The position numbers and the translations under genes are program-made. From contig GG745345.1 in the NCBI GenBank assembly GCA_000151295.1, positions 275,890-339,889 on the forward strand: DNA of 64,000 nucleotides, given 5' to 3'. The notes beneath the pieces are model-generated. The model ran no database searches. It was not told the DNA's origin and was given only the letters and a program-made list of their open reading frames with translations. This document shows, piece by piece, positions 55,088 to 64,000 of the stretch (positions are counted from its first letter, which is position 1; every line of letters begins with the position of its first letter). This DNA comes from Allomyces macrogynus ATCC 38327. Its lineage: Eukaryota; Blastocladiomycota; Blastocladiomycetes; Blastocladiales; Blastocladiaceae.

Positions 55088-56517
55088 TGAGTGTTCGATT
55101 GTGCAGGCGAAAACAACGCGGATGGATTATATATTCTGCCGTTACTATTTTGATGTACTACAAGCGGTGTTACCTGCGAGTTTGCGTCCACGTGTATGAC
55201 CCACCAAGGCAAGGGCGAGCTGCATTTTGATGTGGGCATACATGCATGCAGTCGGGAAGGCTATGCCATGAGTTGTATTGAACAAGATGGCATGGCCATA
55301 CCGGTTCCAACGACCGCAGGGACAAGCACTCCCCCTCCACCAAGGCCCCCACCGACTCTGGTGATGAAGCACGGCACACGATTATACTCCCAACTATAGT
55401 GCCAAGGATTGACTGCATGTGCGACCACTAAAATATATTTATGTAAATACATGCGTATATCTTGCCGGACAAATTAAAAACAGCGGACCAATGCCTGAAG
55501 CATTTATTTGCACCTGTTCCGTGGCCGCTAGAGTCCATCAGAATCGCGATCAGGTAAAATCAGAATCGCGATCAGGTAATTTTTATAAAGGCAAGCGCCG
55601 CCCGGATTCCGCCCACATTTTCTCGCCAGCCGTCAATAGTTACCGCCAGTTACAATGGAATTTACCATCATCTCATCACCTTTTCGTCCTGATATTGTCC
55701 AATGGTCTACTCGGCGCAAACTGCTGTATTTACCATGACCGCTAGGGCAGCTAATAAAGCTCCAAATACCCCGCTCACGCCCGAGCGTAACAACCTTGCG
55801 GATTTGGACATGGCTGGCGCTCTGTCAATCGGAGCGGGATGAACAATGATCGATCATACCGCGCAATGTCTCGCTGGGCCGTCTTCATCTTGCGCTCACC
55901 AACGGATCACCACGTCCCCCAACGGCGCAGCGCCCCTGGCCTACTTCGTTCTCAACATATTGACTCGTTGCTATTCAGGGCCTGCTTACCATGTTTCAGA
56001 AAACCCAGGTGGTACGTTGGTCGAGCTGGCAAACGTGGGCAAAAGCTCGCGACGGACGCCAAGGATATGGCCGCGTTCTACAGCGGCCTGTGCGGCGCCA
56101 TGACGGACGCCAAGGATGCGGCGGCGTTGCCAAGGACGTGGGGGCATTCTGCGCCAACATCCCGTCTAAGGACGTCCAGGGCGTGGCCGCGTAAAGACTA
56201 CTGCGGTCGATAGCTGATGCCAAGGACGCTGAAGTGTTCGAAAGAAGATAGTTTCTCAATGCAATGCTGCTGATCCGTGCGGCAAGGTGCGACAGTTTTG
56301 GTGGTCGGTGGCGTGATGTTTGTTTAAAGCTGGCGATGAAGTGAGTAGAATGTTTTGCTTGCCAGATCGAGACGTACGTGTGACAGATCTGATGCAACTA
56401 CCCTTCAAAGGCAGCAGAACTGGTAGGTCCAGAATCTTGAGTCTCAGCTCTCAAGTCCGCAGCAGGAAGCATCCAACCATGATTCCATTTGTCCAAACTA
56501 CCCAATACTTATGCCCG
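55088..56517. other. Gene-poor, A/T-richer stretch with a possible relic ORF
   Basis: No intact gene is supported in 1.4 kb. A tandem pair of 21-22 nt (aatcgcgatcaggtaa core) lies at about 55539-55580. Near 56040-56193 two frames together read DAKDMAAFYSGLCGAMTDAK and AKDVGAFCANIPSKDVQGVA, which look coding-like and repetitive but are separated by a frame change. They may be the end of a decayed gene. Confidence 0.35.
55539..55580 (+). repeat. Short tandem duplication
   Basis: The block cagaatcgcgatcaggtaa occurs twice in immediate succession, separated by two or three bases. It is non-coding, and its significance is unknown. Confidence 0.7.
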
Positions 56518-57519
56518 TCACGACGTCGCAGTCATCTTGCGCCGCCAAACGCCGAGCTTTTCGAGCCCTTCGCACCGCGGCAAACTCTCACACTCGCTCA
56601 CCTCTTCCTCATCAAACGCATCCTTCAAGAGCGCGCGGTAGAGCTCGACCGAGACCGAGTACGGCGGCCCACCGCGGTGCGTCGTGAGCGGGCCCATGAG
56701 CGTGATCAGCATGCCGCCCGGCTTGATCAATTCGGCAGTGCGCGTCGCCCACAGTCGGCGCCACGACGGCGGGAACGAGCACATGAACGTGTAATCGAAC
56801 ATGGCGTCAAACTGCGGCGCACCTGCTGGCTCGCCAGACGCGGGCGTGGACGCGATAAGCGCGGGCAAATCGGCCTCGGTGAAGGTGAAAAAGTCGGCCT
56901 CAATCACAGCGGCTTGGTCGTCGGGGATACTGTTCGATTGAAGCGTCTATGGAGCGCGATCGAAGCGGTGAGTTGGTGAGTCTGGTCGCGCAATCACGAT
57001 TGCGTGTGTGCTTCTGGTGAATACACACCCCACGCGCCTTGATGACGGCCGTCGGACTGATTTCAAGTCCGAGAGCGAAGCGCGATGGCGAGGCCAGCAC
57101 GGTCAAATCGTGGCCCTGACAGAGAAAAGCCAAGTGAGCGAGGATGGAGATGGTCGATGGAGATTCGCCAGAAAAGGAAAAACGCACTCCGTCACAGCCC
57201 GGCACCAAGGCGCGTCCGTTCGGGACACGCCCTTCGGCGACGAGCTTGACGAGCGCGGGCGGTGGTGCGCCCTTGTCAAAGGACGTCTCTGCACGTCGTG
57301 GATAATTGTCAAAACCGTGACTGGATTATTGGCGCTGGACCACGCACTGCCAGCTGCGCGGGCCGACATGCTTGATGAAAAAGGGACGCACTGCCAAGTT
57401 GCCAGCTCTTTTCCCAGCCTACGTGGTTGTTGCGACAATTGTGGTCAAGATTAGGTCGCCGGATCTTGGTCAAATCTTGGGCGTGCACTGCTCCGTTGCT
57501 GGGCGTGGCCTCCGCGCAT
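56518..57519 (-). CDS. Thiol/halide methyltransferase (TPMT superfamily)
   Basis: Minus-strand exons 57489-57519, 57392-57418, 57188-57288, 57029-57115 and 56518-56946 join in frame into 224 residues, the usual size of plant- and fungal-type thiol/halide methyltransferases. These cytosolic enzymes move a methyl group from S-adenosylmethionine to thiols, bisulphide or halides. Recognisable elements are the N-terminal WEKSWQLGKTSFDKGAPPPA, the SAM-binding GRALVPGCDGGHDLTVLA, then GLEISPTAVIKA, VIEADFF, and the signature FDAMFDYTFMCSFPPSWRRL with AELIKPGGMLITLM. The second exon is only 27 nt. The exact substrate cannot be read from the sequence. The model is supported by phase agreement at all four introns. 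Confidence 0.85.
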
Positions 57520-58561
57520 CACGGAAATCGCGGCGTAGCACGATCGCCACCGCCTTCACGTTGATTTCATTGTAGATAGAGGTTCGGCACGAAGCACGCG
57601 GCCAGTGCTCATCGCATTGGCGCCTTTGACACTTGTCAATATACCTGAGCCAATCTCTGCAGCGGCTTGGGCCAATTTGCTCTTGCTCTTGTCCACCGTC
57701 ATATTGTTTGCGAGCAGTTGTCGGTTGATGGCTGACGGCGAGGAGAGAATGTACCGTTGCCACGCGCGGCTCATCTGTCGTTCTCTCAAACCTGTTGGTG
57801 GCGGACCCACGCCGTAAGTTCTTGTTTTGGTCTTCCATTTTCCACGCAATGGTGGGCGACCCCTCGGTGCTGCAGCTCGGGCGTAAAGAATCGCACGTTT
57901 ACGCTCGCCCTCCCAGTCTTGTGCATCTTTCTTCGGGTCTTTCTTCGGGTCTTTCTTTTCCCACGGCATTGACATCCTGTCGTCGGTGTCTGTGAATCGC
58001 TCCGGATTCAGGCCATGTCGTACCTGGGCCAGAGCATCGCGTGTGGGCGCGTGCAATCGCAACATGCTGTTTGAGACCTCTGGTGGGTCCCCATCACGCT
58101 GCACTTCCAAGCCCTTGGAGCATCATGAGCGACGCAGTGCTGACTGACACGGACAGGGATCATGACCGACGGGTTGATATTCACGGTCGATGGGCGCCGC
58201 CATGAGATTCGATGCGTTGATTCCAGAGGGCTCTTCCATCGTTGCCCCATGGACGTCACGCAGCGACAATGTGCGCGTGCAATTTTGATTTTGGGTCGCA
58301 ATTGGCCAACACCCTTTGCGCACCTTGGCCGTGGTGTGCGTCGTGGCAAATCGCGTGCCGTTGTCGCGAGGAAGAGCGGGCAGGGAGTGTGCATGCCACC
58401 ATGATGACCAAGACCGCATCCTTGATCGCATTTGAAATTGATCTCGGCACCCAAACCAACCTACTAGACCTGCAGGTCCTTGAGCAGCTTGACCATGGCT
58501 TGAATGTCGGCCGATCTAAAAACGGAAACCGCGGTGGTGAGATTCCGACCCCAACCCGCTC
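57520..58561. other. Intergenic stretch with no supported gene
   Basis: One minus-strand frame is open across 57556-58110, but it has no domain content and contains a short tandem repeat (three units of a 15-nt motif giving KKDP-type residues near 57930-57960). I do not call it a gene. Confidence 0.4.
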
Positions 58562-61280
58562 TCATCCATCAACAACGTACTGTGCCGTCAACACGCGCTC
58601 AATCCGCTTCTGGTACGCGACCGGCAACTCGTCCACCTCGCGGCGCGCTCTCGCCTCCTCCTCCGCCAACCGCACCAACTCGTTCTTGAACTTGCGCACA
58701 TGTTCCGCTTGCGCGGCTACCCCACGCAACTGATGCGCGGCCGTCCGCACGCGATCAACAAACGCGCGTTCTGCCGGCGTCAATTCCGACGGGTTTGCGG
58801 CCTCGTACCACAACTGTAAAATCGCGTCCGCGCGCGCCGCCAACTTCCCCACCTTCTTCTCACATTTCCGCACGCTGGCCGCCGGTTGCTTGGTCGAGCA
58901 CGTCACGTTCTCGAGCAACTCGATCGCGCCCTTCATTTCCGCAAACTGGTCGTCAAGCACCAACTTCATATCGAACGCGTGGTCCGCGAGCCACGTGAGC
59001 GACCGGGAGAGGGTCGCATGCACTTCGCGCAAGACCGTGACTTGGGTCTCGGAAACGCCCTCTGCGGGCTCGTGCGCGAGCGGCGAGGCCGCGAGGACGG
59101 GCGGCGGGAGTTCCGCGTGCAGCGCCGCGAGTCGCGCGTGCGCGGCGCGCACCGCCGCCTTGTCCTTGTCGAGCTGCTGCGGGGACAGCGGGCGCACGAC
59201 TTCCTCCTCACCCTCCACAGGTACCGCGACGGGCTCGAACGCGTATAGTTCCACGGCCAACGCGCCGTGCGCAGTCATCCCGACCAGCGACCGGTTCAGG
59301 AGCGGTTCCGCGACGACCGCAAACGCAACCATCGGGTTCGCCCCCCGCCGCCGCACCGGCGGTCTGCGCGACCGTCTCGACCACGGGCACGACAGCCGAC
59401 CCGGACCCGCCGACCTGAATACACAGCTGGTGCGCGCCTTTGTCGTGCACGGCGTGCACGCGGTTATCGAACGCTGGGTCGTTCGCGAACCGCAGGTATC
59501 CGGTCGTCTCGAGGTCGAGCGACTCGACGGCCACACACGCGGCACTGTCAGTCTCGGGATCGGCCATGGCGCGCGTCCCGCGCGCGAGGGTCAGTACCGC
59601 CGACCATTTGGGCACCGGCGGGGAGGGCGCCAGGACGTCGACGACGCCCGTGGCGTAGCCGGTGAGGAGGACGGTCGTGACTTGGTCGGGTTGGTCCGAG
59701 GTGTGGACGAGGGCCACAGCTATGGTCAGGTCCGTGCAGAAGGCGTCGGGGTCGTCCATGGAGGTGGTGACGGGGCCGTGGAGGGCCAGGAGTTGCGGGC
59801 ATGCGTCGTGCGTGGGCAGGAAGGTGGTGGTGATGGACACGGTGTCGGGAGTCGCGCCGTCCTTGACGGAAAGCTGCCCGAAAAAGGTGTCGGCGAGGTA
59901 CCGGTCCTCGGAGTCGTCGTCGAGGTCCTGGATCAGGGATTCGAGTCGGTCGAGGTGGGTTCGTGTCATTTCGCTATTGGGAGAGCGCAAGGCGGGATGA
60001 GTGTGCGGAGCAAAGAGTGGTCAAGTGAACCGGCCGCAGTCACGTACCACTCGGACGGCATAATCGGGCACATCGAATACACGTCGCCGTTTTGCATCGC
60101 CACATAAACCGACAGCGGCGCCCACTCCCACCCGAGCGGCTCGCTCGCGTCCTTGACCGCCGACGGCGCATCCCTCCGGCGCGGCGTCATCCACGGGTTC
60201 GACGCGTCGTTATTGGGCCCCATCGCCGTGGCCACCGGATCCTGACCAAACACAAACGCAATCGGCCGCGCAATTTCCTTTTCCGGGTGGTACGGGTTGC
60301 TCGTAACGCTGGCCAGGTCGGCCGTCAGGACATGGTACGAATGCACGGGCCGATCGATATCGGCAAAGACGTTGTAGAGCCGCAACTGGCCGTCCTCGGA
60401 AAGGACTAGCAGGTCGCTCTTTTGAGCCGACATCGGGTGCCAGTGCACCTGGATGAACTGCGACTGGCCAAACGTCGGGTCGATGATGCCGACTTCGAAT
60501 GCGTCACACTTCATGGTCGGCGCGGTCGAGGAAGTGGCGGCGGAACCGAGGAGCGCCGATGACGACGCGGCGAGGGTCGAGTTGGACTGGACCCATGCGG
60601 ATCCAGTAGCAGTTGCAGCGGCGGCAGCGTTGGGGGTCGCGAGGTTGGGCGCCCCAGGCGCGGCCTTGAAGAGGCGGTCCTGGAAGTCGACGACAAAGAG
60701 CGACCGCAGTCCGAGAATGGCGAGGAAGCGGCCCGTGTCGTTGAACTCAAGCTGGACCACGTCAAGGTCGAGCTCAACGTCGTCCGTTTCGACCGTCTAT
60801 TTCGCACAGAGATCAGCGTCAGTTGGGTCGTTCGTTTGCGCACACACGCATGCTCAACTGCGAAAAACGTACGCGGTACCGCGCCTGCCGTTCAAACACG
60901 CGCACAATCTCGTCATTCGGCGCATTGTCGGGCAACTTGTCGAGCGCCTTTTTCACGGCACGCAGGTCGAGCACGCGCAGTTCCTTGGCAATCACGACGG
61001 CAAGGTAGTAGCCCTTGATGACCATGGTCGACCGCGTCGGCTGAACATAGTCGTGTGCGCCCGCGCCGCGGTCGGCGGCGCTGCTCATGGTGCTCTGGCC
61101 AAAGGCCGAGATCAGCGTCGAGTTGAACCCTATCGACTTGGACAAGTCGAGGTCGGCATTGGCGCCGAGGTTGAGCGACTTGTCGGCATCGTAGAAGCTC
61201 GGTAGGTTGGCGCCGGCGAGCGGCGAGCCCCAGAAGATCGGATGGTACTTGAGCTTGGCCTGCCAGCTGGCTGACGACAT
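58562..61280 (-). CDS. NUP82: Nucleoporin of the Nup82/Nup88 family
   Basis: Minus-strand exons 60873-61280, 60048-60796 and 58562-59973 give about 855 residues. The order is an N-terminal beta-propeller (HPIFWGSPL; VVIAKELRVLDLRAVKK; QLEFNDTGRFLAILGLRSLF; FIQVHWHPMSAQKSDLLVLS; EDGQLRLYNVF) and a C-terminal helical coiled coil (QLDKDKAAVRAAHARLAALH; MKGAIELLENVTCS; FKNELVRLAEEEARARREVD). The WHP...L.VL..DG.LRLYN pattern is typical of Nup88/Nup82, which sits on the cytoplasmic face of the nuclear pore and takes part in mRNA export. One frame change is needed in the last exon, at a run of six C at 59341-59346, most simply an extra base in the homopolymer. It is divergent from the RRM gene, 383 nt away. 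Confidence 0.8.
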
Positions 61281-61663
61281 AGTTGGAAGCGTTGGTCGCA
61301 GGTCGGGTTTGGTTAGGTGTGGCCGTTGCGGCGGGTCAGTCACTGGCCAGATCTTGACCTCGGAACGGAATATAGCGGATTGCAGCAGGTTCGGGAGGCT
61401 CGCCTGGTCGTAATGGTGGTTGGTCGCGTCGTCAACGACGTCGTGGTCGCTGATGCTGGACGAAGAACAAGATGGCGAGGTGGAAGCGCCCAGCAACGAG
61501 TCGCCTGACGGCAGCCGACCGCGATGCGATCCACATCCAATCCACCGCAGCCGTCCACCGATTCCAGCACTCGGCCGTGTTTGACGGCTGCAAGCAAAGC
61601 ATCGCTGCACGACGCGACACAACACTCGACACCGCGCGCAACTGTTCCCAGCATCTCGACACC
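61281..61663. promoter_or_regulatory. Bidirectional promoter region between NUP82 and the RRM gene
   Basis: The two genes are transcribed away from each other from start codons 383 nt apart, so promoter elements are probably shared. I see no recognisable box. Confidence 0.5.
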
Positions 61664-62807
61664 ATGGCTGCACCAAAACGCGAGCGCGTATGGAACCGCA
61701 CCCAGCAGCAACCCAGCCACCATAATCCCGCACCTGACAAGTCCATCGCCGTTATGATCCCCAGGCACCCTCGGGCAACGACCAACAGCAGCAGCATGGC
61801 GGAGCCAAGCGCCCGCGCACCGACGACGCGGCCACCAAGAACAGCCCCGTCGTCTTTGTCGGCCAGCTGCCGTTTTCGGCCACCCAGGCCGAACTGCAGA
61901 CGCTGTTTGAGAAATTCGGCAAGGTCGTGGCCGTGCGCATGAGCAAAAAATCGATTCGCAGGTTGAACAAGGTCAAGCACTTGTTCACCGGGTCAGTATT
62001 TCCCATCCCATTCCTTTTCGCTAGGTACTGAGCGCGCAACCTGACTTTGATCAACCGATTTCCAGATGCGCGCACGTCGAGTACGCGACCCCTGCTGAAG
62101 CCGCGACCGCGTGCCGCAAGCTCGCGGGTTACCAATACGAGGGCCGCACTTTGCGGTCCGACATGGCCACGACGCACACATCGTCGGTGCGCGCACCCAC
62201 GGCCAAGCCGTCCGACACGCTCTTTGTCGCCAACTTGCCGTATGGGTTTTCTGATGCGGATCTCGAAGCCATGTTCCGCCCGCAGCGTGGGTTTGGCCGC
62301 GTGCGCGTACCCGACGCAAGCAAAGGGTTTGCCTATGTGCAGTTTGACGACGATGATGCGGCACAGGCAGCGGTGCGCGCGCTGAATGGCGCGAATTTCA
62401 AGGGCCGTCGGATCCGTATCGATTACGCGAATTCGCAGCAAAGGGCCGCGTTCAAGAGCAAGAAGGAGGAGAGCAAGAAGGTGGAGGCGAAGGAGGAGGA
62501 GGGCAGTAGCGATGACAAGGAGGACGAGGACGAGGAAGAGGACGAGAGCAGCGATGAGGAGAACGGCAGTGGCGACGAGGAGAGCAGTGACGACGACTCC
62601 GACTCGGACGATTCGGACGCGGCCCCCGCACCCGCACCCGCCAAGAAGCGGCAGCAGTCGAGGAATCCCGTCGAGACGCCTGCCAAGCCCGCGTCGAGCG
62701 ACGACGACTCGGAGGAGGAGGACAGCGACGAGGAGAGTGACGAGGACGGCAAGAGCGACGCCGATTCCGACGCGGACTCGGACTCGGACGACTCCGAGTC
62801 GGATTGA
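61664..62807 (+). CDS. Two-RRM RNA-binding protein with long acidic tail (nucleolin-like layout)
   Basis: Exons 61664-61687, 61765-61991 and 62066-62807 give 330 residues. After MAAPKRER and a Gln-rich linker, the first RRM starts at VVFVGQLPFSATQAELQTLF and ends near LRSDMA. The second starts at TLFVANLPYGFSDADLEAMF, with the RNP1-like GFAYVQF and GRRIRIDYAN. The last 110 residues are almost only Asp, Glu and Ser (with KKRQQSR basic islands), as in nucleolar proteins with acidic tails. A role in rRNA processing or ribosome assembly is likely but inferred from layout. Each splice site is GT-AG and the phases agree. Confidence 0.85.
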
Positions 62808-63101
62808 GCGCGCTTTTTGTAGATGTTTGTCTCGCTCCATTTTTGTTGGGAGTGCTCTTTCATTGCGAGGGGAGGACCATGATAAATTCATCGACGGAAA
62901 AGTGGTCCAAGGTGGAGGTGTGTCGCACCTGTCACCAACGCGTGACACCGGTCTTCCCCGCGATCGGTCGTCGTGGTGCGGCTCTTCTCCAGTCTCCTCT
63001 TCACGGAACAAGCTGGCAAACGACACCAAACGACCACGACGACGACGCCGACCGCTCCGCGCCCTGCAACTGCTCCTGGACCAACGCAACTCCACGCAAA
63101 G

Positions 63102-63284
63102 TATGGCGTCGCCCCTTGGCAACCCGCCCCGCTGTGCCATCCCGCCCCCGCACACCGCGTCGAGCTCCCGCCCTCGTGTCGGGGCTGTACCGCGCCCGTT
63201 TGCAAGCGGCCATGGCCATCATGAGTTTGTGCACGAGATTTTTGCCTGTGCAAATCAACGACGCGTGCAAGAGCAACGGCTCCA
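63102..63284 (+). CDS. Possible upstream exon of the right-edge gene
   Basis: An open stretch starting ATG at 63102 ends in a coding-like helix (HHEFVHEIFACANQRRVQEQ) before a TAA at about 63288. It could be the first coding exon of the Pro/Ala-rich gene that follows, but the splice junction to 63478 is not clear because the phase does not agree with the best GT sites. The call is weak. Confidence 0.3.
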
Positions 63285-63477
63285 GCAATAAGGCCGTGGT
63301 TGACGTCAGCACGCGCCTCGTTGAACATGTTCAACTAGCTCGGCCTCTCTTGTCGCTTGCACGCACACTGGCCGGTGCACGGGGTCCCAGTCTCGCTCAA
63401 CGGCGGCTGTTTCCATTGATGACGTCGTGCCCGCATCAGATCCGGGGCTAATGGACCTATTTGTGCTTCATTTCCAG

Positions 63478-64000
63478 GCCAGCCGCTGCAAGTGCTGACC
63501 ACGTTGTTCGGCATCCCCGCGCCGCTGTCGTACACGTCGAGCGCACCGCGGCCGTCCGCCAGTACCGCGCCGACCGCTCCGTTGCTGCTCCCCTCCGGCC
63601 TCGGCCCGCACGCCGCACCGACCGCGCCGCCCGCTCCCATCGCCGGTGCGCGCGCGTCTCCTTCTTTCACTACGGCGTCCACGCCGCCCTCCGCGCCGGG
63701 TTTCCCGTACCCGGGCGCACCACCACCACCGTCTTCCGGCGCACGCGCATCCGACCCAATGGCCGCAGCGCTTGCAGCAGCAGCCGCAGCCGCACGCGGA
63801 ATGCCGCCACCTCCACCACCACCGGGCGGGCTCGGGTTCCCGCCACCCACGTCCGACGACTATGCGGCACTCGCTGCTGCGGCCGCGGCCGCAAATGCGG
63901 GGATGCCCGGTGGATGGGCAGCGGCTGCGCACCACCATCCGCAATTCGCGGCGGCGGTGGCGGCTGCGGCCGCGGCACATGGCAACTTGATGAATGTGCG
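63478..64000 (+). CDS. Pro/Ala-rich protein, internal exon running off the right edge
   Basis: An exon begins after a clear acceptor (tttccag at 63471-63477) and stays open to the end of the window, 174 codons. It starts QPLQVLTTLFGIPAPLSYTS and becomes Pro/Ala/Ser-rich with runs of Pro (PPPPPPP) and Ala, plus HHHPQFAAAV near the end. Such composition is common in transcription or RNA-processing factors, but no domain is visible. The gene is incomplete here. Confidence 0.6.

Noticed and set aside
57556..58110. Minus-strand open frame of 184 codons upstream of the methyltransferase
   Set aside because: It has no domain content, contains a short tandem repeat, and is not needed for the methyltransferase model, which has a good start at 57519.

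Overview
The window looks like nuclear DNA of a zoosporic (flagellated) fungus, most likely Blastocladiomycota; that placement is inference. The genes are GC-rich, carry many short introns (mostly 55-105 nt, GT-AG, often GTGCGT or GTACGT donors), and mix fungal housekeeping genes with flagellar genes (IFT121, a CFAP92-like protein, a Chibby-like protein) that non-flagellated fungi lack. Many genes are spliced, so the exon coordinates below were rebuilt by eye from reading frames, splice consensus and family similarity remembered from general knowledge. No database search was run.

Layout. 1-9 kb: end of a low-complexity gene, an unrecognised Cys-rich protein, mitochondrial proline dehydrogenase (minus strand) and a GUP1-type MBOAT acyltransferase (plus strand, two apparent frameshifts). 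9-11.5 kb: gene-poor, with a broken small ORF, a homopyrimidine tract and one copy of a dispersed repeat. 11.5-27 kb: the U2 snRNP factor Cus2/Tat-SF1, the ESCRT-III subunit Vps2/CHMP2, a protein of about 2,266 residues with membrane, His-rich, Gln-rich and Ser/Gly-rich parts, and a CFAP92-like protein. 27-36.5 kb: a minus-strand tandem array of F-box-like/ankyrin paralogues with two intact members and several wrecked ones, plus the second, oppositely oriented copy of the dispersed repeat. 36.9-45.9 kb: ribosomal protein eS6, IFT121/WDR35, Chibby and a seven-helix membrane protein. 45.9-52 kb: a plus-strand tandem array of F-box/leucine-rich-repeat-like paralogues, all broken as sequenced. 52-64 kb: Golgi tether subunit COG3, a thiol/halide-methyltransferase-like enzyme, a Nup82/Nup88-type nucleoporin, a two-RRM RNA-binding protein with an acidic tail, and the start of a Pro/Ala-rich protein that runs off the right edge.

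Conserved single-copy genes therefore alternate with two fast-evolving paralogue arrays, both of which begin with F-box-like segments and look like birth-and-death families. IFT121 and Chibby, both expected to act at the flagellum or basal body, are convergent neighbours. No CRISPR array, rRNA, confident tRNA or intact transposon was seen.
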